Positions 8,078 through 17,070 of a stretch of DNA of 64,000 bases are shown here, one piece after another; the first letter of the stretch is position 1; every line of letters starts with the position of its first letter. The stretch covers positions 34,094-98,093 of the forward strand of contig NZ_JBLZFY010000005.1 of NCBI RefSeq assembly GCF_050753365.1, read 5' to 3'. Below the pieces are notes generated by a model. The model did not search any database. It worked only from the letters and a program-made list of their open reading frames with translations, and was not told the origin of the DNA. The stretch comes from Geminocystis sp050753365 (GTDB lineage: Bacteria > Cyanobacteriota > Cyanobacteriia > Cyanobacteriales > Cyanobacteriaceae). The position numbers and the translations under genes were made by a program.

Positions 8078-8920
8078 TTACTTATTTTTTATATCTTTTT
8101 CGATCGATAAAACAGGACAATTATCAAAAGAAGAAATTAAACGCATTTTTGCCTTAGCTCGATCGAACTTATCATCAAATAAAGTAAATTGATCATAACA
8201 AGCATTAGTAAAATTAGTCATTGTTAAATCAGTATTAGTAAAATTAACACCCCTCAAATCAGCATTAGTCAAAGAAGCATTATTTAATTTAGCTTTATGT
8301 AAATTAGCTTTGTGTAAATTAGCTTGATTAAAATTAGCTTTAGTTAAATCAGTATCGGAAAAATTAGCCCCAGATAAATCTAAATTATTTAATTTTGCTT
8401 CCGTTAAATTAGCATTTTTTAATAGGGGAGGAGAACTAACTTTATCATTAAAAGTTAATAAATTTGTGTCCTGTAAAAACATAATAATATAACGCTTTCT
8501 TTCACCATCAATTTCATCTAAAACCGTCTGAGTCATTGCCCTTAATAAATAGGGATTTTGCTGTAATTTCCACAGAGGATTATCCAGAGTTAATTGAGTT
8601 GTTTGAGTTAAATAATCCGTTAAAATTGTCTGACGATAACGATCTAATTCTAAGGTATAATTTGCATTACTATCCTGTATTTGTAGTGGTCGATACAGAA
8701 ACTGCTCACTGAATATGTTAGAGATAGTTAAAAATCCAATGACGAGGGTTGTAGTCGCACTAATTAAAGCCCCCACGATCGGACCGATGGCAACTTCAGG
8801 AATATGCACAGAAGAAGTAATAGCCTCAGCGATCGTATTGATAAAAGAAGATAAAGTTTTTTGAAAACGTTTAACCAGTTTCAATAAAAAAGACTGTTCA
8901 GATTGCTTTTCCTCTGGCAT
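8078..8920 (-). CDS. Membrane protein with C-terminal pentapeptide repeats
   Basis: About 280 residues from an ATG at 8920 (MPEEKQSEQ). The frame could extend to a TTG at 8947, which I consider less likely. Residues around 45-75 form a membrane helix (VGALISATTTLVIGFLTIS). A helical region follows with KLQQNPYLLRAMTQTVLDEIDGERKRYIIMFLQ. The C-terminal third is a pentapeptide-repeat solenoid of the A(N/D)Lxx pattern (NLTEAKLNNLDLSGANFSDTDL and onward). Such proteins are widespread in cyanobacteria and mostly of unknown role. Confidence 0.85.
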   Translation of the reverse strand: MPEEKQSEQSFLLKLVKRFQKTLSSFINTIAEAITSSVHIPEVAIGPIVGALISATTTLVIGFLTISNIFSEQFLYRPLQIQDSNANYTLELDRYRQTILTDYLTQTTQLTLDNPLWKLQQNPYLLRAMTQTVLDEIDGERKRYIIMFLQDTNLLTFNDKVSSPPLLKNANLTEAKLNNLDLSGANFSDTDLTKANFNQANLHKANLHKAKLNNASLTNADLRGVNFTNTDLTMTNFTNACYDQFTLFDDKFDRAKAKMRLISSFDNCPVLSIEKDIKNK

Positions 8921-8964
8921 TATTGATGAGCTTAGATGAGTTATCAAAATAAATATATCATAGA

Positions 8965-9049
8965 GATTGCTTCGTTACCTCGCAATGATAACTTTATTGC
9001 TTCGTTACCTCGCAATGACAACTCTATTGCTTCATGCCTCGCAATGACA
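8965..9049. repeat. Three tandem copies of a dispersed ATTGC...GCAAT repeat
   Basis: Three copies of GATTGCTTCG..CCTCGCAATGACA start at 8965, 8996 and 9026, separated by a few bases. Single diverged copies occur at 30423, 47931, 52900 and 57955, all intergenic. The ATTGC and GCAAT ends are inverted, as in REP-type palindromes. The reverse complement GTCATTGCGAGG...GAAGCAATC is a motif I recall from many unrelated bacterial genomes. Confidence 0.8.
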
Positions 9050-9068
9050 AAACAATTAACAGAAGTTT

Positions 9069-9215
9069 CCTCATCACTCATTCCTCATTACTCATTACTC
9101 ATTACTCATTACTCATTACTCATTACTCATTACTCATTACTCATTACTCATTACTCATTACTCATTACTCATTACTCATTACTCATTCCTCATTACTCAT
9201 TATCCATTATCCATT
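9069..9215. repeat. Heptanucleotide tandem repeat (TTACTCA)n
   Basis: About 20 units of period 7, mostly TTACTCA, with TTCCTCA and TTATCCA variants near the edges. It fits the short tandemly repeated repetitive (STRR) heptamers known from cyanobacteria. It lies between the pentapeptide-repeat gene and btpA. Because the unit has no stop in some frames, it produces spurious open frames of about 90 codons. Confidence 0.9.
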
Positions 9216-9333
9216 AAAATAAGAATTTGCTGATTAGATAATTTTTGATAAAATTTGCGCCATAAACTTAACTAATCTAATATTTTGACTGTCAATTCTC
9301 TCAAAACAGAGAATATATATATACTAACTTTTT

Positions 9334-10176
9334 ATGATAACTGAAAAAATTTTTGGGAAAAAAAATCCCGTGATTGGTGTTGTGCATTTATTACCCCTTC
9401 CTACTTCAGCACGATGGGGAGGAAACTTAAAAGCAGTAATGGAAAGAGCCGAACAAGAAGCCACTGCTTTAGCGGCGGGAGGGGTTGACGGCATTATTAT
9501 TGAAAATTTTTTTGATGCCCCTTTTACTAAAGATAACGTTGATCCTGCCACCATTAGCTCCATGACTTTAATTGTCGATCGAATTATGAACTTAGTCATG
9601 TTACCGATCGGACTCAATGTTCTCAGAAACGATGCCAAAGCAGGATTAGCTATAGCTAGTTGCGTAGGAGCGAGTTTTATTAGAGTAAACGTCTATACAG
9701 GAGTAATGGCAACAGATCAAGGATTAATTGAAGGTAAAGCCCACAAAATCCAAAAATATCGCCGAGAATTAGATGCAGATGTAGCAATTTTTGCCGATGT
9801 CTTAGTGAAACACGCCCGTCCGCTTGGTACACCTAATTTAACCACCGCCGTTAAAGATACGATCGAAAGAGGTTTAGCCGATGCCGTGATTTTATCAGGT
9901 TGGGCAACAGGTTTACCCCCCAATCGAGAAGACTTAGAATTAGCTCAATCCGCCGCCAACGGTACTCCCGTTTTTATCGGTAGTGGTGCAACTCCCGAAA
10001 ATATTGCCGACTTAATGGCTTTTGCAGACGGTGTTATTGTTTCAAGTTCCTTAAAACGTCATGGTAAAATAGACGAGACGATCGATCCCACCAGAGTATC
10101 GCAATTTATGGAAGCCATGCAAACTCCCGTAATTGTTAATGATAAAAATAAAAATGAAACTAAAATTAAAGTTTAA
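9334..10176 (+). CDS. btpA: BtpA family photosystem I biogenesis protein
   Basis: A 280-residue TIM-barrel-like protein of the BtpA/SgcQ family. Diagnostic segments are GVVHLLPLPTSARWGG at the N-terminus, GVDGIIIENFFDAPF, LPIGLNVLRND, SFIRVNVYTGVMATDQG, and the C-terminal ADGVIVSSSLKRHGK. In Synechocystis, BtpA is a thylakoid-associated extrinsic protein needed for stable accumulation of photosystem I reaction-centre proteins. The gene stands 65 bases upstream of the VKOR fusion gene and may share its transcript. Confidence 0.93.
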   Translation: MITEKIFGKKNPVIGVVHLLPLPTSARWGGNLKAVMERAEQEATALAAGGVDGIIIENFFDAPFTKDNVDPATISSMTLIVDRIMNLVMLPIGLNVLRNDAKAGLAIASCVGASFIRVNVYTGVMATDQGLIEGKAHKIQKYRRELDADVAIFADVLVKHARPLGTPNLTTAVKDTIERGLADAVILSGWATGLPPNREDLELAQSAANGTPVFIGSGATPENIADLMAFADGVIVSSSLKRHGKIDETIDPTRVSQFMEAMQTPVIVNDKNKNETKIKV

Positions 10177-10241
10177 TAATCTTAGAGTCTAAATTCATTT
10201 GTTAAAATTTCAATAACCTTAATACCTTATTTAAAATTATT

Positions 10242-11246
10242 ATGATACGTCGTCGCCGTAACCAACCTTGGATTCAACGTCAATCTCGATTTATTATCGG
10301 TTCGATCGCCATTGTGGGTTTAATATTAACCATCTATTTAACCCTAAGTAAACTAGGAGGAGCAGACATAGCCTGTACAGCAGAAGCAGGAGGCTGTGAT
10401 AGTGTCTTAGATAGTGCCTATGCCTATCCATTCGATCCCCAAGGCAAAACTGGACCTCCTTTAAGCATTTTTGGGGCTTTTGCCTATCTCAGTATGGCTG
10501 TATTTGCCTTAGCACCCCTATTTGTTAACCCTGATAAAAACAAAGAATTAAGACAAAAACTGGAAAACTGGACATGGTGGTTAATGGGCATCGGTAGTTT
10601 TGCCATGACTGCCTTTAGCAGTTATTTAATGTTCGTTTTAGCTTTCAAACTTCAAGCTGTATGCCCTTACTGTATAGGTTCGGCATTATTTTCATTTAGC
10701 TTACTCACCTTAACAATTATCGGTCACGAATGGGAGGATATGGGACAATTATTTTTTACAGGTATCGCCGTTGCTTTAATAACCCTTGTGGGTGCTTTGG
10801 GAGTTTATGCCAATGTAACCCCCATTATGGGACAAGATGACAATATAGAAATAACTGATGGACAAAGAATACCAATTCCTCAAGCCCAAACAGCAGCTCA
10901 ACCACCTTTGGGATGGGAAATTACCACCACATCAGGAGAAGCCGAAATTGCCCTAGCAAGACATTTAGCAGAAAATAACGCCGTGATGTACTCCGCTTAT
11001 TGGTGTCCTCACTGTTATGATCAAAAATTATTATTCGGTAAAGAAGCCTTTAACGCAATGGCAAAAGTCGAATGCGATCCTAAAGGTGTTGCCCCTGCCC
11101 CTCAAAAGTGTATCGATGCTAAAGTTCGAGCTTTTCCCACATGGGTTATTGATGGCACTATCTATGAAGGAGTCCAAAGTTTAGAAAAACTAGCAGAATT
11201 GACGGGTTATAAAGGGGATATGAATTTTAGATATAGAATGCGTTAA
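10242..11246 (+). CDS. VKOR-thioredoxin fusion, disulfide-forming enzyme
   Basis: A 334-residue fusion. The N-terminal VKOR domain has about four to five membrane helices, the loop cysteine pair C45/C52, a conserved Ser in GPPLSIFG and the quinone-site CPYC (C141/C144). A C-terminal thioredoxin-like domain carries CPHC (C255/C258), facing the lumen or periplasm. It oxidises cysteines of exported and lumenal proteins and returns electrons to quinone, the role shown for the cyanobacterial and plant (LTO1) homologues. Length matches the fused family. Confidence 0.95.
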   Translation: MIRRRRNQPWIQRQSRFIIGSIAIVGLILTIYLTLSKLGGADIACTAEAGGCDSVLDSAYAYPFDPQGKTGPPLSIFGAFAYLSMAVFALAPLFVNPDKNKELRQKLENWTWWLMGIGSFAMTAFSSYLMFVLAFKLQAVCPYCIGSALFSFSLLTLTIIGHEWEDMGQLFFTGIAVALITLVGALGVYANVTPIMGQDDNIEITDGQRIPIPQAQTAAQPPLGWEITTTSGEAEIALARHLAENNAVMYSAYWCPHCYDQKLLFGKEAFNAMAKVECDPKGVAPAPQKCIDAKVRAFPTWVIDGTIYEGVQSLEKLAELTGYKGDMNFRYRMR

Positions 11247-11299
11247 GCAAAAATAGAAAATGAAGACTAAGGGAATAATACTACTTTGCCTCTTGTCCT

Positions 11300-11353
11300 T
11301 CTTAATTTTTAATTCTTAATTTTTAATTCTTCATTCTTAATTCTTCATTCCTC
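11300..11353. repeat. Heptamer repeat, AATTCTT type
   Basis: A degenerate run of TTAATTC/TTCATTC units, the same period-7 family as at 38006 and 41168. It lies in the 282-base gap between the VKOR fusion and hmpF genes. I see no other element in that gap besides CGATCG cores. Confidence 0.75.
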
Positions 11354-11528
11354 AAAATATGCTATGATGAATCAGTTATGTCATGGTGCGATCGAACGGT
11401 GGAAACCAAAAATATATCCATTTCATGACATTAAACGAAAATAATTAATAATCCCTATAGACTTTTGTCAAGGGAATTGTCAATATTATAGAATTGTTCA
11501 AAGATTAACCATAAAGGGATCAAGATTT

Positions 11529-13127
11529 GTGTTATATCTGGCAGAAGTAAAAGGTCAAAATAGAGCATTTGTGACAGGAGCGTATAAAACCGACTTGAAA
11601 CTATTAGCAGTTCAGTCGGCGGATCAGACGTGGAATGCAGTATCAGGAGATGACTCCTTGACTATAGATGCGATCTCAGATCAAACTATCAAAGGAGCTC
11701 TTTATATTGTTAATCTGGATAATAATAGGCAACTTCAGGGCAATCCAGAATTAGCAGGTTCTCGTGTGGTGAATTATCTGCGTCATTTTTCTCGTACCTT
11801 AGAAAAAACCAAAGAACAAGAAATCGAAATCGAAGAATGGAAAACCTCCCTGAGAATACAGGGAGAGGAAATCGCTAAAAGACAAGCTGAATTAGATCAA
11901 GTACAACAGTTATTACAACAACAACAAGAAGAATTTACTCAGTTAGAAAAAGAAAAAGAAAATCTAACTGGAGCATGGGAAGAACTTAGAGAACAACAAA
12001 AATTAATCTCGGAAAATAAAAGCAATCAAGGGGAATTTCACCATAAGTTAAATTCTATCTTAGGTAATATTTCAGATCCTAGTCTTGGGAAAAATAATGT
12101 ACAACAAATTGTTATTAGTGTCAACACTCAACAAGAATTGTTAGATAATTATTGGCAAAGTGTGGACTCGCTCAAAACATCTTTACAACAAAAACAACTA
12201 GATTTAACGCACAAAAAACAAAGTCTTGAAGAAAAACGACAACAATTAGAATCTGTGCAAGGGGAATTGCAACAAGTAACAATCAAATTCCGTTCAGAGC
12301 AAATTTTATTACAAGAAAAAGAGGAGTCTTTACGGCAATTAAATATCTATTTAGAGGCAATCAGTAAATTAGATCAAGAGGTTTCTTTCTTATCTGATGA
12401 TGTGGATGATATGGACATCAATTTTCAAGACTTAGAAAGTATGCCTTTGGGTAATTTAGAGGAGATTGTAAATAAGATTCAACAAGATACCGCAAAGCAA
12501 GTAAACTTTGTCAATTTACAAGAGGAAGAATTGACTTTACAGGCAAATGAAGTGAAAGAAATTCAAGGGAAGCTCGATCGAGCTTCCGAAATCGAAAAAT
12601 TCACCCTCGAAACCGAGTTAGCCGATGCTCAAGAAGCGATGAAGCTACTTAATGAGACTTTGGTAGGACAAAGAAAGACCTTGAAAAAACAACAAAAAAT
12701 GCTCAATGAACATTTTAAAATCCTCAGTCGTCGTAAAGGGGTAATGGATGTTGAATTTGGAGAAACAGTAAATTTAAGACCATTATTAGGGGAAATAGAA
12801 ACTCAACGGAGTTTAATGCAATACCATAGGGATAAACTAAATCACGAAGTTGGACTATTGCGACAAAATGTCGTTCAAGTTGAACAAAGTGTTTCCTCTC
12901 AAAAACAACAATATGAGCAACAACTAGCCCAAATTCACCAAGAAGAAGAAGCATATTTACATCTCCATCAAGAAGTCGCTCACATTGAAGCTAAAATTAA
13001 CTTTGTCGAACAGGGTTTACATCCTATTCAAGAACAGTTAAATCATATTCGTAATTATACTCAAGGAGTAGAACAGTCCACCGAACAATTAACGACGGTT
13101 GTTAATGAGTTACGATCGATGTTTTAA
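11529..13127 (+). CDS. hmpF: HmpF, type IV pilus motility coiled-coil protein
   Basis: A 532-residue protein starting with GTG (MLYLAEVKGQNR), preceded by AAAGGGA. The conserved N-terminal domain (residues about 1-90: MLYLAEV, KTDLKLLAVQ, NPELAGSRVVNYLRHFSR) is that of HmpF. The rest is almost entirely Gln/Glu/Leu-rich coiled coil. In Nostoc, HmpF localises to the poles and supports pilus extension with the Hmp chemotaxis-like system. The hmpBCDE genes are not adjacent. An outer-membrane-type protein follows after 13 bases, probably in the same transcript. Confidence 0.9.
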   Translation: MLYLAEVKGQNRAFVTGAYKTDLKLLAVQSADQTWNAVSGDDSLTIDAISDQTIKGALYIVNLDNNRQLQGNPELAGSRVVNYLRHFSRTLEKTKEQEIEIEEWKTSLRIQGEEIAKRQAELDQVQQLLQQQQEEFTQLEKEKENLTGAWEELREQQKLISENKSNQGEFHHKLNSILGNISDPSLGKNNVQQIVISVNTQQELLDNYWQSVDSLKTSLQQKQLDLTHKKQSLEEKRQQLESVQGELQQVTIKFRSEQILLQEKEESLRQLNIYLEAISKLDQEVSFLSDDVDDMDINFQDLESMPLGNLEEIVNKIQQDTAKQVNFVNLQEEELTLQANEVKEIQGKLDRASEIEKFTLETELADAQEAMKLLNETLVGQRKTLKKQQKMLNEHFKILSRRKGVMDVEFGETVNLRPLLGEIETQRSLMQYHRDKLNHEVGLLRQNVVQVEQSVSSQKQQYEQQLAQIHQEEEAYLHLHQEVAHIEAKINFVEQGLHPIQEQLNHIRNYTQGVEQSTEQLTTVVNELRSMF

Positions 13128-13140
13128 CACCAATGGGATT

Positions 13141-13842
13141 ATGCTATTTAAAATAATTTTATCTCTGGTCAATTTATTCACGGTAACGGCGGTTATGGCT
13201 CAACAGAGCGATTTTTCTGAAAAAAGTGCCGAATTTGACCTAGAACCTAGTATCATCGAAAATAGCCCCGTAATTAGAGAATGGATTAAAGAAATACCTG
13301 ATGTTTCTGATAAAATAATTCATCAACCAAGTTTTCGTACTCGTTACCGTCTTGGTTATACAGAATTTCCATCTAATAAAAATTCTGGGGGTTTTTTTGT
13401 CGGGGTAGAAGATATTTTTATCGGTAATACTCCCTTAACTTTTAGTGCCAAATATAGCCAAGATTTGAGTAATTCCGATCGCCCTCAGTTCGATCGATTA
13501 TCAGTGGGGGCGAATTTACAATATTATTTATTACCCTTGGGGAGTTATGTCAATATTGCCCCTGTTTTGGGGTATCGCTATATAGAAACCGCAGGTTATA
13601 ACACTGGGGGGGTAAATGTGGGAGTAAGATTAGGATTAATTTTTTCTCCTCAAGGCGCAGGGGATATTTTCATTACTCAAAGTTTTGTTTCTCCTACGGG
13701 TAACGAAGAAGTAGGAATTACAGAAATCAATGTTGGTTATGCTGTTACCAAAAATCTCCGTTTAGCCACAGAAATCGGTTGGCAAAATTCCATTAAACAA
13801 AATGATTCTCAGATTAGTGTTGGTTTTGAATGGATGCGGTAA
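13141..13842 (+). CDS. Predicted outer-membrane beta-barrel protein
   Basis: Starts at the ATG at 13141, giving a clean signal peptide (MLFKIILSLVNLFTVTAVMAQQ). An upstream in-frame ATG would bury it. The mature part of about 210 residues alternates polar and hydrophobic residues in strands (FSAKYSQDL, LSVGANLQYYL, GVNVGVRLGLIF, LRLATEIGW) and ends GFEWMR, as expected for a small outer-membrane barrel. It lies directly behind hmpF. I cannot assign a substrate or a named family. Confidence 0.75.
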   Translation: MLFKIILSLVNLFTVTAVMAQQSDFSEKSAEFDLEPSIIENSPVIREWIKEIPDVSDKIIHQPSFRTRYRLGYTEFPSNKNSGGFFVGVEDIFIGNTPLTFSAKYSQDLSNSDRPQFDRLSVGANLQYYLLPLGSYVNIAPVLGYRYIETAGYNTGGVNVGVRLGLIFSPQGAGDIFITQSFVSPTGNEEVGITEINVGYAVTKNLRLATEIGWQNSIKQNDSQISVGFEWMR

Positions 13843-14026
13843 TGCTTAATTTATCTTCAGAAAATATTGCTACAAATAAAAAATACATTTCAAGGATGAT
13901 TCGATCGAGCATTCAATTTATTATACATATTAGAGTATTAGACTTCTTCAACAAAAATATTTACTCTTGTTTATATGGTATTTCTTAAAATACTAAATTT
14001 ACTCAAATCACTGTATTTTTTATATT

Positions 14027-15340
14027 TTAGAAAATAAACCATTTTTTTTGTTTTTTTATTTCTTTTTCAGCTATTTTTTTATTTTTAATAGCTATTGTAT
14101 AATTAGGGTTTAATTCAATAGCTTTAGTATAGTCCATAATGGCTTTTTCATATTCTTTTAAATTCTCATAAGCAACACCACGATTATTATAAGCATAGGT
14201 ATAATTTGGGTCTAATTCAATAGCTTTTGTATAATCCATAATGGCTTTTTCATATTCTTTTAATTGTCCATAAACAATGCCACGATTATTATAAGCAGAT
14301 TTATAATTTGGGTCTAATTCAATAGCTTTTGTATAGTCCATAATGGCTTTTTCATATTCTTTTAAATTCTCATAAACAACACCACGATTATTATAAGCAT
14401 AAATATAATTTGGGTCTAATTCAATGGCTTTTGTATAGTCAATAATAGCTTTTTCATATTGTTTTAATTCTCTATAATTATAACCAGTTTTAAAATAACC
14501 AGACGCATTTTCATTCGATTCAATTGTAATATTTAACTGTAGATTCTTAATTAAATTTTTCGCAATTAATCTTTTTTTTTCGTCTTTTTTGAGACAATTA
14601 TTTACTATCTCTTGCCAATTTTTTGGGATAATTTTTAAATCAGGCTCTTGATTAATTACTTCCTGCATTAATGCTAAAGGAGTCTCACTATTAAAAGGCA
14701 ATTCTTCCGTTAACCCTTCATAAATAATAATGCCCAATGACCACATATCCCAAGCTGAGGAGATTTTGCCCTCGTAGGCTTCTGGAGGAGCGTAACCCAT
14801 TGATCCCATCATTGTGGTGGTTTTAGTCGAATTATTCTGCACACTTCTAACTAAACCAAAATCCGATATTTTCCATTTATCCCCTACCCTTAAAATATTA
14901 CCCGGTTTCAAATCTCGATGAACAATTACAGGTTTTTGACTGTGTAAATAATCCAATCCTTTGGCTATATCTAATACTAATTGTTTAACTTTTTCTTCTG
15001 GTAATTTACCTTTTTTTAACTCATCTTCCAAACTATAATCTGCTTTTTCCATCAATAAATAGAGAAATTCAAAATTATTTAATGTACATTCTCCGCAGGT
15101 ATAGCAATCGAGTAAATTAGGATGTTTTAAGGTAGTAGAAAAAATCAATTCATCTAATTGTTTATCGGGGTTATCGGTGATAATTAATTTAACCGCCAAT
15201 TCTCTAATAAATCTATCTCTAACCACTTCATCCGCTAAATAAACTCCACCAAATCCTCCTGTACCTAAGAGACTTTTTAGGTAATATTTATTATCAATAT
15301 TTTGCCCTTCGAGCATTCTAAATAATATTTGATTATTCAT
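14027..15340 (-). CDS. Ser/Thr protein kinase with TPR repeats
   Basis: A 437-residue Hanks-type kinase. The glycine loop is GTGGFGGVY (27-35), the catalytic lysine about K51, HRDLKPGN at 141-148 with Asp143, then DFGLV and GYAPPEAY. Four 34-residue TPRs follow (about 285-420) with core YEKAIMDYTKAIELDPNY, then a basic tail. No membrane helix is seen, so it is probably cytosolic, with the TPRs recruiting partners. Three repeats are nearly identical in DNA, pointing to recent repeat expansion. The gene stands alone. Confidence 0.93.
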   Translation of the reverse strand: MNNQILFRMLEGQNIDNKYYLKSLLGTGGFGGVYLADEVVRDRFIRELAVKLIITDNPDKQLDELIFSTTLKHPNLLDCYTCGECTLNNFEFLYLLMEKADYSLEDELKKGKLPEEKVKQLVLDIAKGLDYLHSQKPVIVHRDLKPGNILRVGDKWKISDFGLVRSVQNNSTKTTTMMGSMGYAPPEAYEGKISSAWDMWSLGIIIYEGLTEELPFNSETPLALMQEVINQEPDLKIIPKNWQEIVNNCLKKDEKKRLIAKNLIKNLQLNITIESNENASGYFKTGYNYRELKQYEKAIIDYTKAIELDPNYIYAYNNRGVVYENLKEYEKAIMDYTKAIELDPNYKSAYNNRGIVYGQLKEYEKAIMDYTKAIELDPNYTYAYNNRGVAYENLKEYEKAIMDYTKAIELNPNYTIAIKNKKIAEKEIKKQKKWFIF

Positions 15341-15618
15341 CTTTCTTTGACCATGACAATATCTTAATTGTAACTCAATTTATTATAGATAAGAAATAAT
15401 TTTCTTGGTGATAGTCAAAACCCATTAACATAAGTTTTTGTGTTATCTTTAGATAACTTAACTTTTAAGTCTGAATTTTATTTCAAGACGATCGAACATA
15501 ACCTAAGCATTTTCTCATGGTTAAACAAAATCATGAAAATTAATTAAAATAGTAGGCATTGCCCATTTTATCCTTACCTATATTATTTTTAAATACAGAA
15601 AAAAAAGAGGTATAAATC

Positions 15619-15888
15619 ATGGAAATAGTAATTACAATACCAGATACAATGACATCAAAACTAGAGAAAAAATGGGGAAATTTATCACAAAAAATTATAA
15701 AAAATATTGCTTTAGAAGCATACGAAAATAGATTAATTAGCACTTATGAATTAAAAGAAATATTAAATTTATCCTCATCTTTGGAAGTACATAAATTTTT
15801 AAAAGATTCTGGAATTTTTTTAAATTATGATGAGGAAGATTTAGAAGAAGATTTGAATACAATTAATACATTAAGAGGTATTAAATGA
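15619..15888 (+). CDS. UPF0175-type antitoxin candidate
   Basis: An 89-residue protein with the UPF0175 pattern: an N-terminal strand (MEIVITIPDTM), then helices LSQKIIKNIALEAYENRLISTYELKEILNLSSSLEVHKFLKDSGIFLNY. It has an AAAGAGG site 8 bases upstream. Its stop overlaps the start of the PIN-type gene by 4 bases (ATGA). It probably acts as the DNA-binding antitoxin of that DUF3368 protein. Confidence 0.87.
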   Translation: MEIVITIPDTMTSKLEKKWGNLSQKIIKNIALEAYENRLISTYELKEILNLSSSLEVHKFLKDSGIFLNYDEEDLEEDLNTINTLRGIK

Positions 15889-16364
15889 TCATTATTGCGG
15901 ATACTTCTCCTCTTTGTTATTTAATTATCATTGATTGTATTAATATTTTACCAGAATTATATGGTAAGATTATCATTCCAGAAGTAGTTTATCAAGAATT
16001 AACTAATCAATGTTCACCTAAAAAAGTAAGAGAATACTTAAAAAATAAACCAGAATGGTTAGTGATAAAAAATCATCAAGAAAAAATTGATTTAGAATTA
16101 GATAAACTTGATAAAGGAGAAAAAAGTGCTATTATTTTAGCAGAAGAAGTTAAAGCAGATTTGATTATTTTAGATGAAAAATTAGCTCGAAAAGTTGCTA
16201 AAAACCGAAACTTGAAAATAATTGGTTTATTAGGTATTCTTTATGATGGTTGTTTAGCAGGTTTAATTGAAGTTAATAAGTTCAAAGAATTAGAAAAAAC
16301 TAACTTTTTTATATCTCCTAAATTGTTAGAAAATATTATTAATAAAGTAAACAATAGCAATTAA
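15885..16364 (+). CDS. DUF3368 PIN-domain toxin candidate
   Basis: A 159-residue PIN-fold protein of the DUF3368 family. Acidic residues of the site are visible: IIADTSPL at the N-terminus, VVYQEL, LDKGEKSAIILAEE near residue 82, and DLIILDEKLARKVA near residue 100. The GLLGILYDGCLAGLIE segment is characteristic of the family. It is translationally coupled to the UPF0175 gene. The frame is intact. The RNase role is inferred from the PIN fold. Confidence 0.9.
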   Translation: MIIIADTSPLCYLIIIDCINILPELYGKIIIPEVVYQELTNQCSPKKVREYLKNKPEWLVIKNHQEKIDLELDKLDKGEKSAIILAEEVKADLIILDEKLARKVAKNRNLKIIGLLGILYDGCLAGLIEVNKFKELEKTNFFISPKLLENIINKVNNSN

Positions 16365-16367
16365 GAA

Positions 16368-16667
16368 TCATTTATAGGCAGAATCATGATCTGTGTGTAA
16401 AGATAGTAAGCGTAAATAATCTCCTTCTCTAACACCGATCGATCGACATTTTTGAGTTATCCTCAAGGTATATAATTTTTCTCCTTTTTTTCCTTGTTTA
16501 TTTTTGATCATTTCCCATTTTAAGCCTTGATCTTGATATAATTGTTCCCATGTTAAATTAGATATTTTTTTCAAAGTTTTAAATACTGCAATTAAATCTG
16601 ATTTAGATAAATTAAATAAGTGTTTTTGAAAAATGGTATTATTTAAGTCTAGTAAAACTTTATTCAT
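16368..16667 (-). CDS. RelE-like toxin candidate
   Basis: A 99-residue basic protein. The C-terminal GEKLYTLRITQKCRSIGVREGDYLRLLSLHTDHDSAYK has the beta-strand plus late His/Tyr pattern of RelE/ParE-like toxins. It overlaps the upstream acidic partner by 8 bases, an arrangement typical of TA operons. I do not recognise the exact family. It converges on the DUF3368 gene with only 3 bases between the stops. Confidence 0.7.
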   Translation of the reverse strand: MNKVLLDLNNTIFQKHLFNLSKSDLIAVFKTLKKISNLTWEQLYQDQGLKWEMIKNKQGKKGEKLYTLRITQKCRSIGVREGDYLRLLSLHTDHDSAYK

Positions 16668-16914
16668 AAATATTTAATTTTGTAGCTAATTCATCTAAAT
16701 TAGAGACTAAAGGAGGATTATTATAATTCCATTCTAATGCTTGATTTAAGTCATTTTGTACTGTAGGATTATTTAACCAATTTTCTTGATCATCATCGGG
16801 TAAATTTTCGATTTTTGTAGAAAATTCTCGCCATAAACTACCCCATTTTTCTAAGTCAATAATAACGGCTTTTTTTTCCCCTTCTTCGTTAACAATATAT
16901 TGAATACCATCCAT
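16660..16914 (-). CDS. Antitoxin-like partner protein
   Basis: An 84-residue acidic protein. It starts IQYIVNEEGEKKAVIIDLEKWGSLWREF, the Phd-like 'sequence for self-regulation plus helix' layout often seen in cyanobacterial antitoxins, and has a disordered acidic C-terminus. It is first in a two-gene overlapping unit with the RelE-like protein. Role inferred from this arrangement. Confidence 0.72.
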   Translation of the reverse strand: MDGIQYIVNEEGEKKAVIIDLEKWGSLWREFSTKIENLPDDDQENWLNNPTVQNDLNQALEWNYNNPPLVSNLDELATKLNIYE

Positions 16915-17070
16915 AATGTTTAAGTTTGAAAATAATAATAATAGTATTATAGCAATTATCTCTAATATTTGATCAAATGTAGGTCAATTCGATCGATTCG
17001 CCAGAAATTGATAAGGGTAATAGCTATAGCTAAAGTCTCTTTTAGGAACTTTTTAAGGATTATTCTATTT

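Noticed and set aside
9069..9215. Heptamer arrays as CRISPR arrays
   Set aside because: Units are 7 bases with no unique spacers and no cas genes nearby. No CRISPR array was found in the window.
8936..9222. Plus-strand open frames of 60-90 codons
   Set aside because: They are translations of the ATTGCTTCG and TTACTCA tandem repeats (LITHYSLLITHYS periodicity), with no ribosome site.
13099..13140. Upstream start for the beta-barrel gene
   Set aside because: It overlaps the hmpF end and would place 14 residues before the signal peptide.
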